Program-made: the position numbers and the translations under genes
Notes under the pieces: generated by a model
What the model was told of the DNA's origin: nothing
The model's database searches: none
Seen by the model: the letters and a program-made list of their open reading frames with translations, nothing else
Shown: in pieces, positions 34,687-42,716 of the stretch
How positions within the stretch are numbered: the first letter of the stretch is position 1
Layout: every line of letters starts with the position of its first letter
Origin: an uncultured Planctomycetales bacterium
Lineage (GTDB): Bacteria > Planctomycetota > Planctomycetia > Pirellulales > Thermoguttaceae
DNA: 64,000 nucleotides
Direction: 5' to 3'
NCBI GenBank assembly: GCA_937889015.1
Contig: CALARR010000032.1
Coordinates: 21,068-85,067 of the forward strand

Positions 34687-35583
34687 ATGCCAATCTATTT
34701 GCCGCCGATCTCCCGCCGCCAGTTTCTCGCCGGGGCGTTGGCCGCCGGGGCCTCGCAGTCCCTGCGGTCTTTGGGCCACGAAATCGAAAGACCCGGTCCC
34801 GAGTCCTTCCGCTATCTGTTCATGTCTGACATCCATATCGGCCCGCATTACAACTCCGAAAAGCACGGCGTGCGGCCGGCCGTCGAGTTCGCCCGGGCCA
34901 TCAAGCACATCCTGGCCTTGAAGGATCTGCCGAAGCGCGCGATTGTGACCGGTGACTATGCCATTTCATGGGGTAATCACGCCGATTACAGGACGCTGCA
35001 CGAGTGGATTTCTCGGCTCTCCGAGGCCGGAATGAGCTGCCGCTTCGCGATGGGCAATCACGATGCGCGCCGGCCCTTCATGGATGAGTTTCCCCACGCC
35101 AAGGAGTTGGCCGACGCGCGCGCCAAATCGCTTGGCAAGTATGTGTACGTCTACGAGACGGCGCTGGCCAATTGGTTCTTCCTCGATTCGCTGCACGAAG
35201 ACGACCGGAATCTGGGCGTGTTGGGCCAGCCGCAGTTGCACTGGCTGGCCGAGGCCCTCGACGCGCGGCGCGACAAGCCGGCGCTGGTCGTCGGGCATCA
35301 CAACCCGTCGCTGCGGAGCGATCTGCGCGACACGGCCGCCTTCTACGAGGTCATCACGCCGCGGAGGCAGGTCAAAGCCTACATCTACGGCCACACGCAC
35401 TGCTGGGGGCTGGAGAAACACGAGGGCATTCATCTGGTGAACGTGCCCACCGTGTCGGCGTGGAAAGACGCCGAGCAGCCTCGCGGGTTCCTCACCGCCG
35501 ATCTGCACCCCAACCGCATGGCGGTGACGCTGCACACCGTCGGCCACAAAGAGGCCAAGCAACACGAGTTGGCCTGGCGCTAG
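34687..35583 (+). CDS. Tat-exported calcineurin-like metallophosphoesterase
   Basis: 298 residues. The leader SRRQFLAGALAAGA is a twin-arginine signal. All metal-binding motifs of the family appear in order: SDIHIG (D-x-H), TGDYA (GD), MGNHDA (GNHD), VVGHHNPS (GHH) and YGHTHCWG (GHxH). It should be a folded, dimetal-loaded phosphoesterase exported to the periplasm or cell surface. The substrate is unknown; secreted planctomycete relatives are often called phosphodiesterases. ATG 34687 is used because the leader starts here; no strong ribosome site. Stands alone, followed by a hairpin and a repeat tract. Confidence 0.87.
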   Translation: MPIYLPPISRRQFLAGALAAGASQSLRSLGHEIERPGPESFRYLFMSDIHIGPHYNSEKHGVRPAVEFARAIKHILALKDLPKRAIVTGDYAISWGNHADYRTLHEWISRLSEAGMSCRFAMGNHDARRPFMDEFPHAKELADARAKSLGKYVYVYETALANWFFLDSLHEDDRNLGVLGQPQLHWLAEALDARRDKPALVVGHHNPSLRSDLRDTAAFYEVITPRRQVKAYIYGHTHCWGLEKHEGIHLVNVPTVSAWKDAEQPRGFLTADLHPNRMAVTLHTVGHKEAKQHELAWR

Positions 35584-35601
35584 ATGCCGCTTTCCGCTCG
35601 T

Positions 35602-36170
35602 AGCTCGGAGCTTTCAGCTCTCGGCTTTCAGCTTTCAGCCCTCAGCTTCATCTCCTCGTTGCGAAGCTCCAGCTTCGCAACGCCCCAGCTCTCAGAACCC
35701 CAACCAGCCCCTTTGCCCGCCTCCGCCTTCGTGCCTCTGTGCGTGAGCCTTGGTACCGAAGGAAGCAGATGAAGAATCACGAAAGCATGAAAGCACGAAG
35801 GGAGATGGCAGTTTCGTGTTTTCGGCATTTCGTGATCCACGTCCTTCGGGATCGGGCGCAGAGGTCCGGCTCGGCAACGGCCTACGCGGCGGAAAGCAGA
35901 GCCGAGCTCTCGCCTGTGCCTGTGTGCCTCTGTCCCTTCACCTCACCACAAAGCCCCAGCGTCCTGGCGCTCTCGGCTTTCAGCTTTCAGCCCTCAGCTT
36001 TCAGAACCCCAACCAGCCCCACACCCCGCAGGCGTCTCCGTGCCTGTGTGCCTTTGCCCCTTTGTCCCTCTACCTCTGTGCCTCCATGCCTCTGTGCCTT
36101 GTGCCTCTGTGCCTCTGTGCCTCCATGCCTCCATGCCTTTGTGCCTGCTCCATGCCCTTGCGTGCCACAC
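35602..36170. repeat. Composite repeat tract of 7-nt (CTTTCAG) and 8-nt (TGCCTCTG) units
   Basis: CTTTCAG/CTCTCGG units (35602-35650, 35972-36006) lead into the fixed string AACCCCAACCAGCCCC (35696, 36006), then into runs of 8-nt units TGCCTYTG/CCCCTTTG (36046-36165). Near 35770 CACGAAAGCATGAAAGCACG and near 35811 TTCGTGTTTTCGGCATTTCG form an inverted pair. Translating the run gives nonsense Pro/Leu/Cys text that happens to join the RHS frame. No gene of its own seen in 35584-36132. Confidence 0.6.
35657..35682. repeat. Perfect 12-bp palindromic hairpin CGTTGCGAAGCT/AGCTTCGCAACG
   Basis: The two arms are exact complements around a 2-base loop, 74 bases after the metallophosphoesterase stop. 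A related version, CGAAGCGCGAGCTTCG, occurs at 48634-48649, also between two genes. It could be a terminator without T-run or a REP-like mobile palindrome. Confidence 0.5.
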
Positions 36171-37776
36171 CCTTCTGGAGTACAATGCCTTCGGCCAAGT
36201 GACTTCCGAATACCAGGAGCACTCCGGCGCCGTGAACACTTCGACCACACTCAAGGTCGGCTACGCGTACGCGACCGGCGCGTCCAATCACGTCCGGCGC
36301 ACGCAGACGGTCTATCCCAACGGCCGCATCCTGCACTCCGGTTACGACCAGGACGCCGACGGGGACGGCACGCCGGACCTGGCCCAGACGCGCACGCACA
36401 ACGTGGTCAACGAGATCACGGCCATCACGGGCGGCAGTTGGGCCACCCCGGCCCACGACCGGGCCGGCAACATGACCACCATTCCCTCCCCTCGCCCGCA
36501 AGGCGGGAGAGGGGCCGGGGGTGAGGGGACTTCGCTGGCGTGTACGTATGACGCCTGGAATCGGTTGGTGAAGGTGGTGGACGCCAGCACGTCCAGCACG
36601 GTGGCCGAATATGGCTATGACGGCCGGAATTTCAGAATCGTGACGAAGACCTACGCCAGCGGCGTGTTGAGCGAAGTCCGCCACGCGTACTATAGCGGCG
36701 ATTGGCAGCTCTTGGAGGAGCGCGTGGAGGCCGCTCCCCTCCCGAATCCCCAATCCCTAAGTCCTGCGGCCCAGTTCGTCTGGGGCCTGCGTTACATCGA
36801 CGACCTGGTCCTGCGCGACCGCAGCGCCGACAGCAACACGTCCACCGGCAATTTGGGCAAGACCGGCTCGGGCCTGGAAGAACGCCTCTACGCGATGCAG
36901 GACGCCAACTGGAACGTGGTGGCCATCGCCGACACGTCCGGCGCGGTGCAAGAGCGTTACATCTACACCGCCTACGGCACACCAACGTTCCTGGATGCAG
37001 CGTTCGTGACGCGATCAGCGTCGTCGTTTGCCTGGGAGACGCTCTACACGGGGCGCCAGTACGATTCCGAGACTGGGTTCCTGTACTACCGAGAGCGCTA
37101 CCTCGGCTCGCATCTGGGAAGGTTCTTGGCCAGAGATCCGGTGCAGCATAAACCGGCGGACGGAAATCTCTACGCCTACTGTGGCGAGAACCCGCCAATA
37201 CGCACCGATCCGAACGGAGAGCAGTTTGTGCCGGGAACAAACAACTCGCCCAGCCCACTTCGTGTTCCAAAACCAGTTCCGCGACAACCAACCGGACTTA
37301 TTAGCCTACCGGTGTTCGCCGCGATGGCCTGCTCAGGAGCCTGTTTTGGCCATCTCTTGGAGTTGTGGGACGCCAATGGTCCAGCACTGACTGCCCAGGG
37401 GTTTGGGGCGCATCAGGCGGCGCTAATCAATGGCAATCCCAACAGTGGCGAGAACATTGAACTCAGACATTGCATTGCAGCCGCACACCTTGCCCGCGCC
37501 GTTGGGTGTGGCTGTGCATCATGCTTGGGCTGGGCGCGTGAGCAATGGCAGCACAATCATGGCGAGAACACACTTGAACAATCGAAGAGAGGAAACTGCA
37601 ATAACCAACAAGGATTGTTTGCAGCAGGTTGTGGGTGGAACTGGCTAGGCAGCATTTCTGGGACCCCAACCAGCGGTTTAAGTGACGCCGATATTGTCGG
37701 CAATTGTGAGAAGCGCAGGTGCGAAGGCAAGATGACTGGTCAGAACAAGGATTGCGGCACTTCGATGATCGAGTAG
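36133..37776 (+). CDS. RHS-repeat protein, 5'-truncated, with variable Cys-containing C-terminal tip
   Basis: Nominally 547 residues, but RHS similarity begins only at LEYNAFGQVTSEYQE (about 36175), directly after the repeat tract; the usual secretion and YD-repeat N-terminus is absent. YD-repeat text follows (YDAWNRLVKVVDAS, YGYDGRNFRIV) and the RHS core motif YYRERYLGSHLGRFLARDP, then a unique tip of about 190 residues with ten or more cysteines and no recognised toxin fold. A GC-rich palindrome is inserted in frame (PSPRPQGGRGAGGEG, 36484-36531). RHS tips are often toxins with the immunity gene next; here the next gene is a DUF1559-like protein. Probably not expressed as a normal RHS protein. 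Confidence 0.6.
   Translation: MPLCLLHALACHTLLEYNAFGQVTSEYQEHSGAVNTSTTLKVGYAYATGASNHVRRTQTVYPNGRILHSGYDQDADGDGTPDLAQTRTHNVVNEITAITGGSWATPAHDRAGNMTTIPSPRPQGGRGAGGEGTSLACTYDAWNRLVKVVDASTSSTVAEYGYDGRNFRIVTKTYASGVLSEVRHAYYSGDWQLLEERVEAAPLPNPQSLSPAAQFVWGLRYIDDLVLRDRSADSNTSTGNLGKTGSGLEERLYAMQDANWNVVAIADTSGAVQERYIYTAYGTPTFLDAAFVTRSASSFAWETLYTGRQYDSETGFLYYRERYLGSHLGRFLARDPVQHKPADGNLYAYCGENPPIRTDPNGEQFVPGTNNSPSPLRVPKPVPRQPTGLISLPVFAAMACSGACFGHLLELWDANGPALTAQGFGAHQAALINGNPNSGENIELRHCIAAAHLARAVGCGCASCLGWAREQWQHNHGENTLEQSKRGNCNNQQGLFAAGCGWNWLGSISGTPTSGLSDADIVGNCEKRRCEGKMTGQNKDCGTSMIE
36484..36531. repeat. CCCCTCGCCCGC/GCGGGAGAGGGG palindrome inserted in the RHS frame
   Basis: CCCCTCGCCCGCAAGGCGGG AGAGGGGCCGGGGGTGAGGGG is the familiar REP-like element of many bacterial genomes. 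The nearby RHS remnant lacks it, although there it is also removed by a larger deletion. It keeps the RHS frame open. Confidence 0.6.
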
Positions 37777-37900
37777 ACTTCTTAGCTGAATTCCCTGGAG
37801 ATCGACGCCTTGGAGACCGTTTTGGTTAGCAGCGCTCATTTGCTGCGGATTGACCTTGCTGAACCGCGATGGTGTGTGAGTTGCCTTGGGAGGCTCAAAC

Positions 37901-38764
37901 GTGGCGAATCTAACGGATAATCGCGTGGAGACGGAACCGAATTCCGCACACACTGGGCGCTCTGGTGCCGGCTGGAAACAGTCCTCGCGGTGGTGTATTC
38001 TCGTCTTGTTACTGCTAGGACTGGTCACATCGTTGTCTATCGTAGCGTACAAATACGTGCGTGAGCGGATTCACAATATGGAGTGCGGGAATCATCTCAA
38101 AGCGATTGGGCTGGCGTTGCACACTTATCACACGCAATACGGAGTTTTCCCTCCTGCTCACTTCTGCGACGAGGCCAGAGAACCCATCAACAGTTGGCGC
38201 ACGGTGATAGTTCCTGGCCGTCTCTGGTACACTTTTCCGTCCACCTATGATTTCACCAAACGCTGGGATACCCCAGAGAATTCCAGACTTCTTGCTGCCG
38301 AGAGTGAGAAATCGCAGAGGCACTTCCAATGCCCGTCTGCTGATAGTGAATCGCCGACGATCACAAACTACGTTGCGGTAGTCGGCGCGAATACCATGTG
38401 GCCGGGCCGTGAGCCGGCGAAACAGGCTGCCGATGGTTCCGACAGAGACAAGATACTTGTGATTGAAGTCATCAACTCCGATATTCTGTGGATGGAGCCG
38501 CGAGACCTGACGTTAGAGCAAGCATTGGACGCCATTCAACCCAAGAAGGGCATCATCGGCATTGGCAGCCACCATCGGGATGGAGTGCATTATGTGACGG
38601 TTGGCGGCGAAGTGCGAACGCTGGACCCAAGTATCGACCGGGAGGCATTGCGCAAACTGTTGGTCAGAGAAGTCCCTAAAAAGTCATTGCCTATTGCGAC
38701 GGAGAAAAGCGCAGAGCCATCTTCTCCTCAATTCTCTGGCGACAGAAAGGACTTGCCCAAGTGA
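37901..38764 (+). CDS. DUF1559-type membrane protein, atypical N-terminus
   Basis: 287 residues from GTG 37901 (GGGAGG upstream). One transmembrane segment (about 31-52) is followed by the DUF1559 signature ECGNHLKAIGLALHTYHTQY GVFPPAHF; the C-terminal GSHHRDGVHYVTVGGEVR matches the family end. Ordinary DUF1559 proteins of planctomycetes start with a type IV pilin-like cleavage motif (GFTLVE); here it is replaced by a plain N-terminal anchor behind a charged tail. The region has lower GC than its surroundings. It directly follows the RHS tip gene (124-base gap), where an immunity gene would be expected, but this link is only positional. Confidence 0.65.
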   Translation: MANLTDNRVETEPNSAHTGRSGAGWKQSSRWCILVLLLLGLVTSLSIVAYKYVRERIHNMECGNHLKAIGLALHTYHTQYGVFPPAHFCDEAREPINSWRTVIVPGRLWYTFPSTYDFTKRWDTPENSRLLAAESEKSQRHFQCPSADSESPTITNYVAVVGANTMWPGREPAKQAADGSDRDKILVIEVINSDILWMEPRDLTLEQALDAIQPKKGIIGIGSHHRDGVHYVTVGGEVRTLDPSIDREALRKLLVREVPKKSLPIATEKSAEPSSPQFSGDRKDLPK

Positions 38765-38818
38765 TCTTCTGTGGGATCTGGGGACAGCATACAGGACTCG
38801 TGAGATTCCGCCTTCTCA

Positions 38819-39025
38819 AAGGAGCACGCCGGCCCCGTGAACACTTCGACCACACTCAAGGTCGGCTGCTCGTACGCCTGGAACCGGCTGGTGAAGGTGG
38901 TGGACACCAGCACGTCCAGCACGGTGGCCGAATATGGCTATGACGGCCGGAATTTCAGAATCGTCAAGAAGATGTACAGCAGCGGCGTGTTGAGCGAAGT
39001 CCGCCACGCGTACTGAGGAGCGCGC
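38819..39025 (+). pseudogene. Remnant of a second RHS gene with internal deletions
   Basis: AGGAGCACGCCGGCCCCGTG begins a stretch matching 36213-36266; it then jumps to the segment matching 36546-36690 (CTCGTACGCCTGGAACCGG on), deleting about 280 bases, and later lacks 23 bases near its end (GTACT joined to GAGGAGCGCG). It has no start or tip. It shows that a second, similar RHS gene once existed here. The remaining 39026-39605 gap holds repeat tracts near 39424-39590 and no recognisable gene. Confidence 0.7.
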
Positions 39026-39423
39026 ACGATGGATCTGCCCCCTTGGCGATCTTTGCGCCTTGGCGAGAGGCTTTTTGGGGCCGATGCGAACACGTAGAGG
39101 GGACCACGGACGGAAGATGGGCCTAACTCGCGATGGTCGTGATGCGGCGTGCCTCGCTGCGCTCGGCGACGCCCTACAAGACACGCCAGCTCAATGTCGG
39201 GGACGGCGCACATGGGTCGGAAGTCGTTTCGATTGACGATCCAGACCCCTGACATCAAGGCGGCTCCGCCTTGAAAGCCGCTGCGGGCGGCCCGGTTGGA
39301 ATGCGAGCGAATCGCGTAAGGGTACTGACAGAGCCTGAGGCGTAGAGCCCCGGGTATCCACACAGGCGCGACGTCGGACCATCTCTCCGACGCGCCAAGT
39401 ACGGCTCATCGACCGCCGCAGGC

Positions 39424-39595
39424 GCCTTTGTGCCTCTGCCCCTTCACCTCGCCACAAAGCTCCAGCATCGTGGCGGCTCTCGGCTTTCAGCTCTCAGCCC
39501 TCAGCTTTCAGAACCCCAACCAGCCCCTCTGTGCCTCTGTCCTTCTACGCCTCTGTGCCTCTCTGCCTCTGTTCCTCTGCCTCGCGTCCATCTGC
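39424..39595. repeat. Composite 7-nt/8-nt repeat tract, second copy
   Basis: TGTGCCTCTGCCCCTTCACC, then CGGCTTTCAGCTCTCAGCCC and CTTTCAGAACCCCAACCAGC, then TGCCTCTG units to 39595. The order of modules is the same as at 35602-36170, including the AACCCCAACCAGCCCC joint, so the whole composite has spread as a unit. Confidence 0.55.
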
Positions 39596-39605
39596 AGTTC
39601 CCCGA

Positions 39606-40562
39606 TCAGGCGCGTCCCACCGCCAGGAGCGAGCTGCCCCACGGCCAACGCCAGCCGGCGGCCAAAAGCCGATTCTCGACCGCTAACAATGCGGCCAGAG
39701 CGCGATTCAAAGGACGCGCGCAGGGCCGCACGTCCGAAGTCGCTTCGCAGGCGGCCGGCAGCCGGAGCAGGCTCGGCAAACGCGCCGCGACGATCACCGG
39801 CAACAGCGTACACACGCGATAGCTCAGAAACTCGACCTTCAAGTCCAGATCGTGCAGCAGCCGGCCCAACTGTCCCGCGCTGAACCGCTGCCGGTTGCCC
39901 ACCGCCACGTCGTGTCCGCTGTACAGCCAGGCCCCGGCCGGTTCGTGCAGCACCAGCAGCCCACCCGGGCGCAAACGCTGGCGCAACCGTCCCAGGCCCG
40001 TGCGACACGCGCCACGGATCTTGGCGCTGCTGCCGGCCGCGGCCGTACACACGTCGCAGCACAGCACCAGGTCCAACTCCTCGACGTGGATATCCGGGCA
40101 GCACAGATCGCCCGCGTAGATGTCCGCGCCCGGCAGAGTCGCCCTGGCATGGGCCACGGCGCGGGGCGACAGATCAAAGCCGCCCAGGTAGCGCGGGGCG
40201 AGCAGGTCGCGCAGCAAGCGCAGGTTCTCGCCGCTGCCGCAGCCCGCGTCCAACACGCGTCCGCCGCGCAGCGCCTTGTACTGCGGCCGCATCAGAACGC
40301 GCGTCAACACGTCGCGCAGCCCTTGGTACCACCAATGCTCGCGTTCCAAGCCGTAGTTCGCTGCGCCGTCAATCGCCTCATGCGGTGTGGCGCGATTGGC
40401 TGTCTGCGCGCCGCGCGTGTCGCCTTGCGTGTCTCCACGGTCCACGCGGTTGGGGTTTGCATTGCCCATGAACCGAGGGCGCCCAGCGGAAGCCCGGTCT
40501 TCCAGGCCTCCGGTGGGTCGACCGGGACCATTATCAAGGCAAGGATCAACAAGCCGCGTCAT
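39606..40562 (-). CDS. SAM-dependent methyltransferase (class I), surface-glycan operon
   Basis: 318 residues if started at ATG 40562, with GGAGGTG upstream and a 17-base overlap with the aminotransferase gene. The methyltransferase domain begins only at LEREHWWYQGLRDVLTRVL; motif I is RVLDAGCGSGENLRLLRDL, then a GGFDLSPRAV motif and DLVLCCDV. The first 45 residues come mostly from an interspersed repeat (family 1) and look non-conserved, so ATG 40469 behind the repeat is the likely original start. The protein probably modifies a sugar or lipid-linked sugar made by the upstream operon genes (inference from context). Confidence 0.72.
   Translation of the reverse strand: MTRLVDPCLDNGPGRPTGGLEDRASAGRPRFMGNANPNRVDRGDTQGDTRGAQTANRATPHEAIDGAANYGLEREHWWYQGLRDVLTRVLMRPQYKALRGGRVLDAGCGSGENLRLLRDLLAPRYLGGFDLSPRAVAHARATLPGADIYAGDLCCPDIHVEELDLVLCCDVCTAAAGSSAKIRGACRTGLGRLRQRLRPGGLLVLHEPAGAWLYSGHDVAVGNRQRFSAGQLGRLLHDLDLKVEFLSYRVCTLLPVIVAARLPSLLRLPAACEATSDVRPCARPLNRALAALLAVENRLLAAGWRWPWGSSLLAVGRA
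40445..40555 (-). repeat. Family 1 repeat in the 5' end of the methyltransferase frame
   Basis: GCCCATGAACCGAGGGC, AAGCCCGGTCTTCCAGGCCTCC and GATCAACAAG match the copies at 54198-54330 and 58811-58942 on the same strand, with some middle bases missing. It lies at the gene start in gene orientation and keeps the frame open. Confidence 0.6.
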
Positions 40563-41733
40563 GCTCGCCCACCTCCAGCGAGGCCATGGCCTCGCTGCAG
40601 CCCAGGGCATCGCCCCACCGCTGCCCCAGCCCCGCGTACGTCGCCGCGATCACGCGCTGGACTTCGTCGGGCCGCAGTTCCGGGTACATGGGCAGCGACA
40701 GCACCTGTTGCACGGCCAGTTCCGTCACCGGCAGTTGCGCGCGCCGATAGCCCAAAAACTTGTAGGCCGGCATCAAATGGATGGCCTGCGGATAGTGCAG
40801 GCCGAACCCCACGCGCGCTGCGCGAAGCGCCTCCAGCAGTGCCGCGCGGCACGCCACGCGGAGCACGTACAAATGAAAGCTGTGCTGCGCCGCCCCGGCC
40901 GTGTGCAACGGCAATCGGCAGTCCAGGCCCGACAGGGCGGCCGTGTACTGCCGGGCCACATCGCGCCGCCGCGCCAAGGCGCGGTCCAAGTGCCGCAGCT
41001 TGACGCGCAACACGGCCGCCTGGATCTCGTCCAAGCGGCTGTTGATCCCTTCGCACGCCGCCACACGATCCGCTCCCCAGCCGTGGTTGCGCAGCATGCG
41101 CAGTCGGCCGGCCAGCGCCGGATCATCGGTGACGCACAAGCCGCCGTCCCCCAGCGCCCCCAGGTTCTTGGTCGGGTAGAACGAAAAGCAGCCCACCTGT
41201 CCGAACGTTCCCACGTGCCGCGCGCCGTAGCGCGTCCCATGCGCCTGGGCACAGTCTTCGACCAGGGCCAGACCGTGACGCCGGGCCAGGTCCGCCAAGG
41301 GCGCCATTTCCGCGGCCAGGCCGTACAGGTGCACCGGCACAAGGGCGCGCGTCCGCGGCCCGATCGCCGCCTGCACGGCGTCCGGGTCCATCAGCAGCGT
41401 GTCGGGCCGCACGTCGACGAAGCGCGGGGTGGCGCCCACCGCGCGGATCGCCGAAACGGTGGGCACGGCCGTGTTGGCCACGGTGATCACCTCGTCGCCC
41501 GGACCGATCGACAAGGCCTCCAGCGCCAGGCTCAACGCGGCCGTGCCACACCCGACCCCCACGCCTTGCGCCGCCCCGACGTATCGCGCGAATTCCGCTT
41601 CAAAGGCCTCGACCTGGGGTCCCAGAATCAGTTGCCCCGATTCCAGCACGGCGTCGATGGCCGCGCGGATCTCGCGCGCCAGCGCGTGGTACGCGCGGCA
41701 AGCGTCAAAGGCCTTGACCTCGGCGGCGCTCAT
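40546..41733 (-). CDS. DegT/DnrJ/EryC1/StrS-family PLP-dependent sugar aminotransferase
   Basis: 395 residues. SFYPTKNLGALGDGG holds the PLP-binding Lys; GCGTAALSLALEAL, VDVRPDTLLMDPDAVQ and LVEDCAQAHGT are family blocks in the usual order. It transfers an amino group onto a nucleotide-linked keto sugar. ATG 41733 overlaps the epimerase stop as ATGA, so they are coupled. The operon partners (epimerase, GT2) point to an amino sugar built into a surface polysaccharide. The exact sugar is not determinable. Confidence 0.9.
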   Translation of the reverse strand: MSAAEVKAFDACRAYHALAREIRAAIDAVLESGQLILGPQVEAFEAEFARYVGAAQGVGVGCGTAALSLALEALSIGPGDEVITVANTAVPTVSAIRAVGATPRFVDVRPDTLLMDPDAVQAAIGPRTRALVPVHLYGLAAEMAPLADLARRHGLALVEDCAQAHGTRYGARHVGTFGQVGCFSFYPTKNLGALGDGGLCVTDDPALAGRLRMLRNHGWGADRVAACEGINSRLDEIQAAVLRVKLRHLDRALARRRDVARQYTAALSGLDCRLPLHTAGAAQHSFHLYVLRVACRAALLEALRAARVGFGLHYPQAIHLMPAYKFLGYRRAQLPVTELAVQQVLSLPMYPELRPDEVQRVIAATYAGLGQRWGDALGCSEAMASLEVGEHDAAC

Positions 41734-42716
41734 AGATACTGCTCCCGGTTCTGTTCGAAGAACTGCACGGTCCGGGCCAGACCCTGCTCCAACTCGACGC
41801 GCGGTTGCCAGCCGGTGGCCTGGCCGAAGCGCTCGCTGCTGCCCCAGTAGTCGCCGATGTCGATCGCCGCGAGTTCCTCGGGAAACGGCACGCAGCGACA
41901 CTCGAAGCGGCCGAAACGCCGCAGCAACCTCACGAACTCCAGCAAACTGCAAGGGTGCGGATGGCCCAAGTTGAACGGCCCGCCGTCCACGCGCCCCGTG
42001 CCGGCGCACAACAGGGCGTCCACCACGTCGTCCACGTAGTTGAAATCGCGGCGCTGCTGGCCCGTGCCATACAGGCAGATCGCCTCGCCCAACAGCGCGT
42101 GGCGCACGAAGCTGGCCACGAACCCGCTGTTCGGGCTGCGCAAGTCCATGCGCGGCCCGTAGGTGTTGGTCAGCCGCAGGCACACGCTGCGGATTCCGTG
42201 CGTGCGGCGATACAGGCGGTAGTACATTTCCGCCGCCAGGTGGTGGATACCGTTCACATCCACGGGCGCCACGGGGTGCGTCTCGTCGACCGGCAGGAAC
42301 TGCGGCCGGCCGTACACCTGCCGCGTGCTGGTGTGCACCACGATGGCCTCGCGGTTCTCCGCCGCCAGGGCCTCCAACAGGCACAGGTGGGCGCGCAGGT
42401 TCATCTCCAGATCGGCCATCGGATCCAGCATGCTCTCCAGGTGGCCCGACTTGCCGGCCAGGCTGAACACCACGTCCTGCCGGCGCACGATGTCCTGCAG
42501 CCGCGCCTGCTGCCGCAAATCGAACAACTGCAGGTCCACGCGCGCGCGGATCGGCGCGATGTTCTGCAGCCGTCCGCCGCTGCCCGGCACAAAGGCGTCC
42601 ACGATGGTCACCTGGGCACCCCACTCCACCAGGCGCAGCGCCAGGTTGCTCCCCAGGAAGCCCGCGCCCCCCGCAATCAACACCCGTTTGCCGGCATACA
42701 GTTCACGCATCGTCAT
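41730..42716 (-). CDS. NAD-dependent epimerase/dehydratase (extended SDR) lacking the usual Tyr/Lys pair
   Basis: 328 residues. Rossmann motif IAGGAGFLGSNLALRL, then VFSLAGKSGH, VHTSTRQVYG and RLTNTYGPRMDLRSP fit nucleotide-sugar epimerases/dehydratases. Where SDR enzymes have YxxxK (YGVSKLAAE), this protein reads NGIHHLAAE, so Tyr is Asn and Lys is His. Relatives with NGIN(K)-type motifs exist, to my recollection, but the loss of Lys as well would be unusual. It may act on a sugar already activated or be binding-only. Coupled to the aminotransferase; overlaps the GT2 gene by 14 bases. Confidence 0.82.
   Translation of the reverse strand: MTMRELYAGKRVLIAGGAGFLGSNLALRLVEWGAQVTIVDAFVPGSGGRLQNIAPIRARVDLQLFDLRQQARLQDIVRRQDVVFSLAGKSGHLESMLDPMADLEMNLRAHLCLLEALAAENREAIVVHTSTRQVYGRPQFLPVDETHPVAPVDVNGIHHLAAEMYYRLYRRTHGIRSVCLRLTNTYGPRMDLRSPNSGFVASFVRHALLGEAICLYGTGQQRRDFNYVDDVVDALLCAGTGRVDGGPFNLGHPHPCSLLEFVRLLRRFGRFECRCVPFPEELAAIDIGDYWGSSERFGQATGWQPRVELEQGLARTVQFFEQNREQYL

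Noticed and set aside
35602..36170. Possible CRISPR array
   Set aside because: Units are 7-8 bases, degenerate and contiguous; there are no unique spacers of 30 bases or so and no cas genes.
39026..39423. Possible transposase remnant in the gap after the RHS remnant
   Set aside because: Short frames with some basic text, but no catalytic motif and no inverted ends found.
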